This document shows, piece by piece, positions 32,625 to 40,351 of a DNA stretch of 53,875 nt. The stretch comes from Ectobacillus panaciterrae DSM 19096 (GTDB lineage: Bacteria > Bacillota > Bacilli > Bacillales > Bacillaceae_G), in the NCBI RefSeq assembly GCF_000430785.1, contig NZ_KE387252.1, forward strand, positions 1-53,875, written 5' to 3'. The translations under genes and the position numbers were made by a program. The notes under the pieces were generated by a model that worked only from the letters and a program-made list of their open reading frames with translations, was not told the origin of the DNA and searched no databases. The first letter of the stretch is position 1. Each line of letters opens with the position of its first letter.

Positions 32625-34078
32625 CAGAGCGAAAAAAAGGGAAGTTAAGACGTTTCTTTATGTTTCAATCGCTTCGCCTTCAGCTCCTCTCCCGTTCTTT
32701 ATTTATTCTAGCCGGTTTACTGCTCCTTATTGGAGTATTTCAATATGTACTTATGAAACAATTTATGTATCAAAATAGAGCTGTTAGTCTCCAAAGTCAA
32801 ATGTTCTCGATCCCTGATGAAGTTTGGGAACGCAGCATCAAAACTCCAGAAACAAACAGTTCGGCCAGACCCTTGATTTTTTTTCCTGGTGTTACAATTG
32901 CATTTATAAATACGAGCGGGGACGGCGGTTTTTCAGTTTTATCGAAAGAACCTCATGCCGGACCTGTTCCAAAATTGACAAAACAGGAATATTTTGATGC
33001 TCTCCAAACGGATCACAGATTAAACTACAAGATTATCAAGGATAATCGTGGCATGGAACAATTGATTGTTCTCCAGCCCATAGAAATACAACCGAGTGTG
33101 TCAGGGGTCGTTCAGATGAGTACAGATACAAAACCATTAAAGGACGTTCTTACTCGCCAAATGATTATATTTTTGTCCCTTTCCACCACCGCGCTAGTTG
33201 TAGGTTTGTTAACCTTTCTGCCTGTTCTCCGGCGAACCCTCATCCCTTTATCTAATATGGTAAATAAGGTGGAACAAATCAATGCCGGCAATTTGGATGA
33301 CAGATTACCGCCTCATCAAGGTCAGCTGGAAATTGATCGTCTGGCCGTGGCCTTTAATGGGATGTTGAAAAGGCTGGAAGTCTCTTTTGAAGCAGAAAAA
33401 GAAGCAAAAGAACAAATGCGGCGTTTTATTGCTGATGCTTCACATGAACTCCGAACTCCTTTGACATCCATACACGGTTTTTTGGAAGTCTTACTGCGCG
33501 GCGCAGCTACCAATCCCGATCAGTTGCATAAAGCCTTAAAGAGTATGTATGGAGAATCGGAACGCCTCAATAAACTCGTACAGGATCTTATTTTATTAGC
33601 GAAACTTGATCGCATTCCAACCGTTCAAATGGAGGAAGGCTTCCTGGATGTCGTGATTTACGAGATGGAGTCACAACTTCGATTGCTTGCCGGAGAAAGA
33701 AAAGTCATCTTTTCCATAATGCCGAATGTAAAAGCGACGTTTGATCAGGACAAAATAAAACAAGTTATTCTCAACCTGTATCATAACGCAGTGCAGCACA
33801 CAGATTCGAAGACCGGTATCATAAGGGTATCGCTGGAATGGGATTCCCAAGGAATTTTGCTGGCTGTTCAAGACAATGGCCCTGGAATTCCGAAAGAGCA
33901 TGTATCTCATTTGTTTGACAGGTTCTATAGAATAGAGTCATCACGGTCTCGAAAATATGGAGGAGCCGGACTGGGGTTAGCGATAACAAAATCCCTCATA
34001 GACATTCATGGAGGAACTATACAAGTTAAGAGCAAGGAAGGCGAAGGTTCTATATTCCAAATCTGGCTCCCGGCGTAG
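32621..34078 (+). CDS. Membrane sensor histidine kinase
   Basis: A 485-residue HisKA/HATPase kinase. Helix 1 is at about 25-47 and helix 2 at about 181-203; the ~135-residue loop between is extracytoplasmic and should be the sensor. HAMP follows (about 203-256), then H275 in ADASHELRTPLTSIHG, N-box VILNLYHNAVQHT, and ATP-binding DNGPGIP and GGAGLGLAI. It starts within the regulator's stop (ATGA overlap). The signal is unknown; envelope stress is a reasonable guess from the neighbours. Confidence 0.93.
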   Translation: MTERKKGKLRRFFMFQSLRLQLLSRSLFILAGLLLLIGVFQYVLMKQFMYQNRAVSLQSQMFSIPDEVWERSIKTPETNSSARPLIFFPGVTIAFINTSGDGGFSVLSKEPHAGPVPKLTKQEYFDALQTDHRLNYKIIKDNRGMEQLIVLQPIEIQPSVSGVVQMSTDTKPLKDVLTRQMIIFLSLSTTALVVGLLTFLPVLRRTLIPLSNMVNKVEQINAGNLDDRLPPHQGQLEIDRLAVAFNGMLKRLEVSFEAEKEAKEQMRRFIADASHELRTPLTSIHGFLEVLLRGAATNPDQLHKALKSMYGESERLNKLVQDLILLAKLDRIPTVQMEEGFLDVVIYEMESQLRLLAGERKVIFSIMPNVKATFDQDKIKQVILNLYHNAVQHTDSKTGIIRVSLEWDSQGILLAVQDNGPGIPKEHVSHLFDRFYRIESSRSRKYGGAGLGLAITKSLIDIHGGTIQVKSKEGEGSIFQIWLPA

Positions 34079-34082
34079 AAAA

Positions 34083-34269
34083 CTATATATGAGTGAATTA
34101 TAAATTCGACATGTCCATGTGCTATGTGCAACCAAAAGGGAGTATGGTATGCTTCTTCTCTCTGGTTTACCCTTGCATGAACCATTATGAAGGTTTGAGC
34201 GCTTCTGCACGTCGCCGGATGATCTCCCCCCACTATCAAAAGACGGTTTTTTTATTCACTTGTATATAG
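34083..34269. repeat. Structured intergenic repeat, copy B
   Basis: Matches 4422-4610. Its ends are a 16-bp inverted repeat with 14 matches (CTATATATGAGTGAAT and the complement of ATTCACTTGTATATAG). Inside, CCTTGCAT and ATGAAGG can pair, and a run of seven Ts follows AGACGG at 34247-34253. It begins 5 bp after the kinase stop codon. No ORF is credible. MITE or non-coding RNA. Confidence 0.6.
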
Positions 34270-34364
34270 TAATAAACATTATGCCAGCGACTACTTCTGT
34301 CCTTTTATATCCCATATTCATGTGAGCATTACGTAACATGAAGTATTGGTATTCCTAAAGAATG

Positions 34365-34391
34365 AAGAAGCTAGCTCTTAGCTAGCTTCTT
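34365..34391. terminator. Palindromic hairpin, possible terminator
   Basis: AGAAGCTAGCT and AGCTAGCTTCT form a perfect 11-bp stem with a 3-nt loop. Short T-rich sequence follows on both sides. It could end either the kinase transcript or the small minus-strand ORF at 34421-34528. Confidence 0.5.
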
Positions 34392-34420
34392 TACATAACG
34401 TTACATTATCGGCAGTTATT

Positions 34421-34528
34421 TTATGATGGAGCAGTTCCGTTAAAATATGAGACTATACCCAAAATTACAAATAGCCCCATCATAGCAGCTGTAATGCTCC
34501 CAATTCTAAACAATATCTTCATAAGCAT
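34421..34528 (-). CDS. Possible 35-aa single-pass membrane peptide
   Basis: Reads MLMKILFRIGSITAAMM-then-GLFVILGIVSYFNGTAPS, one clear membrane helix with a positively charged N-terminal side. The start is either ATG at 34528 or at 34522; neither has a strong ribosome binding site. It lies alone between a hairpin and the Hsp20 promoter. Composition is that of a real small membrane peptide, but support is thin. Confidence 0.35.
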   Translation of the reverse strand: MLMKILFRIGSITAAMMGLFVILGIVSYFNGTAPS

Positions 34529-34606
34529 GAGGTGTTACTCTGAATAATATGGATTAAATCTGAAAAATATAATGTTGGCTAAATAAATGAAGTGGAGGGA
34601 AATAAA

Positions 34607-35047
34607 ATGGCGTTAATACCTTATGAACCATTTCGTCATCTTGACAATGTAAGACGAGAGTTTGATCGCTTTTTTATGGATTTTCCAACGACTAACCGGG
34701 GACTTGAAGATCATTTTTTGGGACTGCGAATAGATGTTCATGAAACAGAAAATGAGGTTGTCGCAATTTGTGATATCCCCGGACTGGAAAAGAAAGAAGA
34801 TGTAAACATTGATATAGAAAACAATAAGCTTACTATTAGTGGAACAATCAATCGAACAAATGAAATAAGGGAAGGACGCATACATAGACAGGAGCGGTTT
34901 GTTGGGCATTTTAATCGGTCTGTGTCACTTCCAGGCACAGTGTCAAACGAAGGTGTAAAAGCATCTTATAAGAATGGTGTACTAGAGGTACATATTCCAA
35001 AATTAAAAAACGATAACAAGAGAAGAATAGATGTAGAATTTCATTAA
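34607..35047 (+). CDS. Hsp20/alpha-crystallin family small heat-shock protein
   Basis: A 146-residue ATP-independent holdase chaperone. The alpha-crystallin domain runs from about 42 to 135: RIDVHETENEVVAICDIPG, NNKLTISGTI, RSVSLPGTV and the closing YKNGVLEVHIPK (A-x-x-x-n-G-v-L motif). The start at 34607 has GTGGAGGG before it; an in-frame GTG 15 bp upstream overlaps that site. No CIRCE-like repeat is seen in front. It ends in a strong terminator. Confidence 0.92.
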   Translation: MALIPYEPFRHLDNVRREFDRFFMDFPTTNRGLEDHFLGLRIDVHETENEVVAICDIPGLEKKEDVNIDIENNKLTISGTINRTNEIREGRIHRQERFVGHFNRSVSLPGTVSNEGVKASYKNGVLEVHIPKLKNDNKRRIDVEFH

Positions 35048-35053
35048 TGCAGG

Positions 35054-35093
35054 AAAAAGCAGAAGAGGATATTTGAGTCCTTTCTGCTTTTTT
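35054..35093 (+). terminator. Terminator of the hsp20 gene
   Basis: AAAAAGCAGAA pairs with TTCTGCTTTTTT, extended by AGGA/TCCT, with a following T-run. Confidence 0.85.
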
Positions 35094-35208
35094 ATATAAT
35101 AGCCAAAGGATTTGGTATTTTAATGCATACATTTTAATTCAAGACAAACATTAAATCTTCAATTTTCAATTGCAATTCTTTATACTCATATTAACAAATT
35201 TATTCAAT

Positions 35209-35538
35209 CTACTTTATAATTAAGCCAATAATGACTAAAACAGCAATGAATAATGCACCTAAAATTAAATACTTATTTCTTTTAATGAATTTTACAATTT
35301 TATTTCCCTCAATGATTTCTTCTTCGAGCCTATCGATTTTTCTCTTTTGAATAATAAGACTAGCGAAATAAACAACATTACCTATACACATAATTAAGAA
35401 TGCATTGCCTAAATGATGATTTGTAAGATTGTCATATAATGACCAAATTAATAAAGAAAGTGTATAAAAAATGAAGGCATTCTTACTAGCTTTAGCTACT
35501 TGATATTGTTCCATTTCATCTTGTTTTTTCAATTTCAT
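35209..35538 (-). CDS. Membrane protein paired with an Xre regulator (109 aa)
   Basis: A charged N-terminus (MKLKKQDEMEQYQVAKASKN) and three hydrophobic helices: FIFYTLSLLIWSLY, FLIMCIGNVVYFASLII and YLILGALFIAVLVIIGLII. The start at 35538 has CAGGG in front; the ATG at 35571 has none. It directly follows the HTH gene and should be its operon partner. Such Xre-plus-small-membrane-protein pairs are frequent in Bacilli; the function is unknown. Confidence 0.65.
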   Translation of the reverse strand: MKLKKQDEMEQYQVAKASKNAFIFYTLSLLIWSLYDNLTNHHLGNAFLIMCIGNVVYFASLIIQKRKIDRLEEEIIEGNKIVKFIKRNKYLILGALFIAVLVIIGLIIK

Positions 35539-35574
35539 GAAGTTCCCTGCCCCCTTATTTTTAAAATCCATATG

Positions 35575-35772
35575 TTAGTCTAACTTAAAAATATCTTCAA
35601 CCGTTGTACTAAAATAACGCGATAACTTTAATGCTAGTTCCAAACTAGGATTGTAGTGATTATTTTCAATCGCAACAATGGTTTGTCTCGTTACCTGTAA
35701 ATCCTTAGCCATCTGAATTTGCGTAATGTTATGTTCTGTTCGTAATTCCTTAATTCGGTTTTTTACTCCCAT
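35575..35772 (-). CDS. Xre/Cro-type HTH regulator (65 aa)
   Basis: A stand-alone helix-turn-helix protein: NRIKELRTEHNITQIQMAKDLQ, VTRQTIVAIENNHYNPSLEL, and a short C-terminal helix ending TVEDIFKLD. It is typical of YgzD/YozG-like regulators. Two matching palindromes (35788-35803 and 35832-35847) lie just upstream, so it very likely represses its own operon. Confidence 0.85.
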   Translation of the reverse strand: MGVKNRIKELRTEHNITQIQMAKDLQVTRQTIVAIENNHYNPSLELALKLSRYFSTTVEDIFKLD

Positions 35773-35787
35773 TTTCTCACCTACAAT

Positions 35788-35847
35788 GTAAAGATATCTT
35801 TACCAACGGATTAGATGAATCCAGCCTGAATGTAAAGATATATTTAC
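35788..35847. promoter_or_regulatory. Twin palindromic operators of the Xre gene
   Basis: GTAAAGATATCTTTAC (35788-35803) is a perfect 16-bp palindrome. GTAAAGATATATTTAC (35832-35847) differs at one base. Centres are 44 bp apart, about four helical turns, so both would face the same side. The first is 16 bp before the start codon. Confidence 0.75.
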
Positions 35848-36174
35848 ACCTAATTTTGGTAAAAAGGAAAACCACAGCCATATTTTAAACACTTTGATTA
35901 GATATATATCTTATTGAATGGTACTTTGATTTCGAAAATGAGTTTTGGAACAAAAAACAAACATTCTTAGGACGACTGGACACTTAATAGTCCAAGAACC
36001 CTAAATACCCGTTTTTAACCCCCCTACTAAAAAGCTTTATGTATCAAGGCTTCTATCCTTAGCATACAAAATTCGTGAAATACGGTCGGTACCCCATCGC
36101 TATCGAGCTGGCGGAAACAAATATCTCCAAAACCGCTATTCTTCTTGTTGAACTGAATCCAAAAAATGAGACAT

Positions 36175-36209
36175 AAAAAACACCACCCGTTTGTTCTAAC
36201 AGGTAGTGT
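36175..36209 (-). terminator. Intrinsic terminator
   Basis: On the minus strand ACACTACCTGTT and AACGGGTGGTGT pair with mismatches and are followed by TTTTTT. Confidence 0.55.
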
Positions 36210-36260
36210 CCCACAATCCAATAATTTGTATCTTTTTACGAATTCTAAAACTTCCTCAAT

Positions 36261-36306
36261 AAAAAACCTCCTACAGATGCCAAATGCACCCTACAGGAGG
36301 TTTTTT
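36261..36306. terminator. Bidirectional terminator
   Basis: AAAAAACCTCCT and AGGAGGTTTTTT form a perfect 12-bp stem around a 22-nt loop. It lies about 210 bp after the serine hydrolase stop on the minus strand. Confidence 0.7.
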
Positions 36307-36515
36307 CTTTAATCGGCAATACTCTCTGCCGTTATACCTGTCTGTCCTTGAAACTGCAAATCAATACGCAAACATTCCGGAATAAAATTATGATAGTCAC
36401 GCAAATATATTGTAATCGCGTCAATATAAGCAAATAGCATTGCTAGTGCAATAAACACTATTTCCTTCTGCTTATTAACGGAAAAGGCTAATTTTATAAC
36501 TTTAAATATAGGCGT

Positions 36516-37700
36516 TCAATGGTTATTTCTTAACATGACATAAATCTGATTATTCACGGCTCCCAATGATTTTACACCGTTTTGTACATTGGAAAGCAAC
36601 ACAATGAATTCATTTCCGTTTTTGCTGAAGCTATTTAAAGTGTTCCATCCTGGGAGCACACCGTGATCAGAGTAGCTTCCAGGATCCCTATATAACCCAA
36701 GGGCATAATTATGTTTAAATGGAGTGAAAAACTGCTTTAAGCTGTCTTTTGATAATAATTTTTCAGTATAAAGAGCTTTATCAAATAAATACAAGTCATA
36801 TGCAGTTGTGTATATATCACCGCAGCCAAATAGCTGGGACATGTCGGGAAGGGACGGTGAAATCATTTCATTTTCCTTCTGCTTATATCCTTTTGAGGCA
36901 AACTGTTCTTTGTAAAATGCTTCTCCAAACCCAGTATGTTTCATACGTGCTATATTAAAAATATGTTCTTTAACATACATATCGAGCGGTTCATCGGTTA
37001 CTTTTTCTACAATGTATGCAAGTATAGAATAGTTAGAATCACTGTAATTCCATTTTGTTCCTGGTTGGGATATTAAATGTCCTTGTTCAATCTTCTTGAT
37101 TAAATCAGCGTGGGAAATTTTCTCGTTTGGTTCTGAATGTTCCGGAATACCTGACGTGTGAGTTAATAAATTATACAGCTTAATTTGATTTCCATATGGA
37201 AAATCAGGGATATATTTAGATAAAGAATCTGTTATATTCAACTTCCCTTGTTCTTGCAACTGCATGATAGAAGTAGAAATGAACACTTTTGTAATCGATC
37301 CTATATAGTATACAGTTTCCGAATTATTTGGGAGTTTCTTTTCAAAGTCGGCATAACCATACCCTTTATTCATAACAACCTTATCATCCTTCACAACTAA
37401 CGCAGATCCGTTAAAATTTAAACTTTTTAAGTACTCGTCAATTGCAGGGTCATTATTAATATCTACCTCCTGGGTAGCCGTAGCCTTTTCAGGGGACGGA
37501 TTTTTTTTCACAACATGATGTACGATTTTGTTGGACCCAGCTTTGGTAGTTTTTAAAGAATAGTATATGAAACAAGGAATCGAAATGATAATTCCGGCTG
37601 CAAAAAATAATAAAAAGAATCGCTTAAGGAGACGTTTAAACGCCCTTTTTTCTCTGCTTTTATGCGAATGATTAAATGGATCCGTACGGAATTCCGCCAT
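36516..37700 (-). CDS. Membrane-anchored serine hydrolase (beta-lactamase/PBP4* family)
   Basis: A 394-residue protein: basic cytoplasmic tail, one membrane helix (about 28-48), then a class C-type serine hydrolase domain outside. The SxxK nucleophile is S135-I-T-K138; the second motif reads Y219-S-D rather than YxN; SDHGVLPGW is the HxG-like third motif. Relatives include FmtA-like esterases and D-stereospecific peptidases acting on wall polymers. AAAGGTG precedes the ATG. Resistance to beta-lactams should not be assumed. Confidence 0.85.
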   Translation of the reverse strand: MAEFRTDPFNHSHKSREKRAFKRLLKRFFLLFFAAGIIISIPCFIYYSLKTTKAGSNKIVHHVVKKNPSPEKATATQEVDINNDPAIDEYLKSLNFNGSALVVKDDKVVMNKGYGYADFEKKLPNNSETVYYIGSITKVFISTSIMQLQEQGKLNITDSLSKYIPDFPYGNQIKLYNLLTHTSGIPEHSEPNEKISHADLIKKIEQGHLISQPGTKWNYSDSNYSILAYIVEKVTDEPLDMYVKEHIFNIARMKHTGFGEAFYKEQFASKGYKQKENEMISPSLPDMSQLFGCGDIYTTAYDLYLFDKALYTEKLLSKDSLKQFFTPFKHNYALGLYRDPGSYSDHGVLPGWNTLNSFSKNGNEFIVLLSNVQNGVKSLGAVNNQIYVMLRNNH

Positions 37701-38162
37701 GTTTATTCACCTTTCTTTTAAAGCGTTAAACAATAAATGAGAAGGGTAATACATAATAAGTATACCCGTGGTGCTAGTCAAAAACATAAAAGTAGCCCTT
37801 CAGAGTTAACAGTACATTGCTTTCTTCGGTGTGTCTACTCAATACATATAATACCATTTATTTCCTAATCTGTTTTAGTATTTTAAAAAAGCCATGTTCC
37901 TCACCCCCTAGAACATGGCTTTTTACATTTCGATTAAAATTTATCTGTTGTGACCTACTATATAAGGGCTTCATATCAGTAACAAACCAGGACTCGCTCT
38001 AACTTTAACTTCTTTGCTACATAGTACTGGCTATATCCATCTTTTAGATACTTTGTTTTTTATCAATAGTCTATATATTTTTATAATTTTATTGAAGTCA
38101 CAGGATTTGACTTTAATCTAGATAAACTTCAGAGATTCAAAAGCGCTATCTGACTTTTTACG
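37701..38162. other. Intergenic region
   Basis: Contains the serine hydrolase promoter region and one strong hairpin (37885-37924). No gene is supported; the plus-strand frame at 37817-38002 is rich in Cys, Phe and Leu with no ribosome binding site. Confidence 0.4.
37885..37924. terminator. Bidirectional terminator-like hairpin
   Basis: AAAAAGCCATGTTC and GAACATGGCTTTTT form a perfect 14-bp stem with an 11-nt loop. No obvious gene feeds it from either side. Confidence 0.7.
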
Positions 38163-38270
38163 TTAGAATTCCTTTTTATTTTGCAAATGTAACCCATAAA
38201 CTTCTTTAACACTACGTTCAGTAGTTAAGTTATAATGAGCAAAAAGAGGGACTAAATCATTAGCTTTCAT
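38163..38270 (-). CDS. Possible 35-aa small protein next to an IS6-like end
   Basis: Reads MKANDLVPLFAHYNLTTERS then VKEVYGLHLQNKKEF, a balanced, helical small protein. AGGAAA lies 10 nt before the ATG. The upstream 80 bp are homologous to the MITE-like element at 52469-52596, ending in the same type of inverted repeat at 38356. It may be a truncated N-terminus of a larger gene or a passenger of the element. Confidence 0.35.
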   Translation of the reverse strand: MKANDLVPLFAHYNLTTERSVKEVYGLHLQNKKEF

Positions 38271-38277
38271 GCTGTTA

Positions 38278-38356
38278 TTTCCTATTTTAGATGAATAGTA
38301 TCAGAATGTTCAAATTTTGGAGATTAACTGCAAGATGTCGAAGTTTTTACACCAGA
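38278..38356. repeat. Partial MITE-like element with IS6/IS240-like end
   Basis: About 80 bp align with 52518-52596 (shared TTTCCTA, then ATCAGTATGTCCAAGA-like text, then TTTTTACACCAGAACT). The right end is a one-to-two-base variant of TTTTTGCACCAGAACC. The other end is missing. Confidence 0.6.
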
Positions 38357-38417
38357 ACTAGAAGAATGCATGTATAGAATAAAACAACTCATATTTATAG
38401 AAGAAAGAGGATTCAAT

Positions 38418-39596
38418 ATGAAAAAAGCATGGATGTCCTTGGATTACTCTTTAGTGCTTCCAACGATCTTATTATGTACTATTGGTGTTATTATGGTATA
38501 CAGTGCAAGTTCCGTTGTTGCTATTACAAGATATGGATATGCGAGCAATCACTTTTTTGTTTCACAGTTACGAGCTATGGGAGGGGGATTATTCGCTCTA
38601 CTCATCATGTTTCGAATGCGTTATTCTGTGTGGAAAAGAAGAGGAGTTGCTTTATGTATTCAAATTAGCACACTTGCACTTCTTGTTCTGGTACTATGGA
38701 AAGGCACTGTAGTTAACCATGCACAATCGTGGATATTTGGGATGCAACCAGCTGAATTTACAAAATTAGCTGTTATACTTGTTGTAGCTCGTTTTTACGC
38801 TAAAAAGCATGAACTAAGTAATTCCTATATACAGGGGGTTGGAAGAATTGGAATGTATCTTTTCAGCGTATTCATTCTGATTTATAAGGAACCCGCCCTT
38901 GGAACTGCTTTATTAATTGTTGGTGTAGCCGGTACGATGACATTTTGTTCTGGTGCACGTATCAATTTACTATCGAAACGAGTAGGGTTAACTGCATTGG
39001 TTTTGGGACCTGCATTATATTTTGTTATACAAGCCAAGTTGTCATCCGTACAGAAAGCCCGTATTCAAACATTTATCGATCCATTTCATGACCCATCAGG
39101 AAATAGCTTTCAACTTATAAACTCTTTTATTGGAATTGCATCAGGTGGTATTCGTGGTCTAGGGCTTGGCAATAGTATTCAAAAAACGGGGTATTTGCCA
39201 GAACCACATACAGATTTTATTATGGCGATTGTTTCTGAAGAACTAGGTTTTCTGGGGATTGCGGTGATTTTAGCTGCAATTCTTACCATTGTGCTTCGAG
39301 CATTTCAACTGGCCAAGAAGAGTCAGGATCCATTTGCTAGCATGCTGACTCTTGGAATTGGCAGCATGCTAGCCATTCAATCTATCGTAAACATTGGAGG
39401 CATTACAGGCATGCTCCCGCTTACAGGGGTACCATTCCCGTTCATTAGTTTTGGTGGCAGCTCCCTCGTTGTTAATTTGGCATCTGTAGGTTTGCTTCTT
39501 AATATTTCTGCACGTGTAAAAGAACAGGAAAAGAAACAGGTGTCTGCTCCGCAAAAACCATATCTTGTTGTAGGGGGTCTCCCAACAAATAAATGA
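38418..39596 (+). CDS. SEDS family protein (FtsW/RodA/SpoVE-like)
   Basis: A 392-residue, ten-helix peptidoglycan glycosyltransferase-like protein. The proposed catalytic Asp is kept: D266 in YLPEPHTDFIMAIVSEELG. In the other hallmark, usually EPDLGT, the Asp is Ala (EPALGTALL, A160). GGVPFPFISFGGSSL closes the family pattern. GAGGA precedes the ATG at 38418. No class B PBP partner is adjacent. It lies between two MITE-like repeats, so it may be a mobile or accessory paralogue of FtsW/SpoVE. Confidence 0.88.
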   Translation: MKKAWMSLDYSLVLPTILLCTIGVIMVYSASSVVAITRYGYASNHFFVSQLRAMGGGLFALLIMFRMRYSVWKRRGVALCIQISTLALLVLVLWKGTVVNHAQSWIFGMQPAEFTKLAVILVVARFYAKKHELSNSYIQGVGRIGMYLFSVFILIYKEPALGTALLIVGVAGTMTFCSGARINLLSKRVGLTALVLGPALYFVIQAKLSSVQKARIQTFIDPFHDPSGNSFQLINSFIGIASGGIRGLGLGNSIQKTGYLPEPHTDFIMAIVSEELGFLGIAVILAAILTIVLRAFQLAKKSQDPFASMLTLGIGSMLAIQSIVNIGGITGMLPLTGVPFPFISFGGSSLVVNLASVGLLLNISARVKEQEKKQVSAPQKPYLVVGGLPTNK

Positions 39597-39646
39597 GCGG
39601 AATATTGAAAGAAGTCGAATTAAACTGCAATGATATGATTTGGAAT

Positions 39647-39821
39647 GTTCTGGTGCAAACCTCTAATTTTGTCAAAATAAAAATATATGGTTAATAGCGA
39701 ACATTTCTGTTTTTTACACTATAAAAATTCGGTGTTAATTTTTTATTCCGAATAAAAACTACCCATAGAATAGGTAATATTCATAATGATTTGTCTATCT
39801 GATTCTTTTTGCACCAGAACC
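39647..39821. repeat. MITE-like element with IS6/IS240-like inverted ends (175 bp)
   Basis: Starts GTTCTGGTGCAAAC and ends TTTTTGCACCAGAACC, matching the GGTTCTGNTGCAAA ends of IS6-family elements. The interior is AT-rich and codes for nothing. No transposase is present, so it would need one in trans. Confidence 0.65.
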
Positions 39822-40026
39822 CTTATAGGAAATGAAGCATTAAAAAGTCTTACGATTTAATCTGTAATCCTGCCCTCTCTATAAAAGTTAGGTTTTTAAA
39901 GTCAAAAAGCACTTCTTTATTGGATTTTTATGTCCACTAATACTCGTTACGTGATATTTCTCCGTTGCTACACAGACCCCATAATATCCAGAAGGACATG
40001 TATGAGATATCATGGGAACTTTTACA

Positions 40027-40239
40027 TCAAGGCCATTTTACAACTTGAGCAGCAATACGTGTAGGACTGGATTCTTTTGCTACCATGACTGACAATAAAA
40101 CAAATAAACAAGCTCCTAACGAAACAAGAGCGTTAGTTCGTAAACCAGCCATACGATGACGTCATTGACGTTCGGTTCCAATGAATGCTCCTGCGAATAC
40201 AGCTACGAATAAACGGATTACCATGTCTTGCCACACCAT
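40027..40239 (-). pseudogene. mgtC: Truncated MgtC/SapB family gene with internal stop
   Basis: The minus strand reads MVWQDMVIRLFVAVFAGAFI, GTERQ, then stop (TGA), then RHRMAGLRTNALVSLGACLF and SSPTRIAAQVV before ending in KWP and a stop. This is the N-terminal third of an MgtC family membrane protein (normally 140-240 aa, with GIERQ..HRTAGLRT and IAAQVVSGIGFLGAG). The ribosome binding site GGAGGTGG is intact. The internal TGA stands where Arg is usual, and the rest of the gene is gone. Confidence 0.82.
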
Positions 40240-40268
40240 ATGTTCCACCTCCATACAGCTATCTACAT

Positions 40269-40301
40269 AAAAAGAGGATTACAGAAGGAAATCCTCTTTT
40301 T
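40269..40301. terminator. Terminator of the ABC transporter operon
   Basis: AAAAAGAGGATT and AATCCTCTTTTT form a 12-bp stem around a 9-nt loop with A/T runs on both sides. It lies 51 bp past the ATPase stop. Confidence 0.8.
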
Positions 40302-40351
40302 ATACCTCATGTGAATCTTTGTTACATGTATTCTATGGAGTCCTGTCCCCA

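Larger units (their letters stand above)
35848..36515. other. Intergenic region with two terminators
   Basis: No credible gene. The minus-strand open frame at 36027-36221 has unnatural composition and no ribosome binding site. Two U-tailed hairpins are listed separately. The text around 36040-36170 may be an old insertion remnant, but I could not assign it. Confidence 0.4.

Noticed and set aside
36027-36221. 64-aa minus-strand ORF as a gene or transposase remnant
   Set aside because: No convincing motif in any frame. The only supported feature is the U-tailed hairpin at its edge.
36516-37700. Calling the serine hydrolase a beta-lactamase resistance gene
   Set aside because: It is membrane-anchored, has a YSD second motif, and belongs to a broad family of wall-modifying esterases and peptidases.
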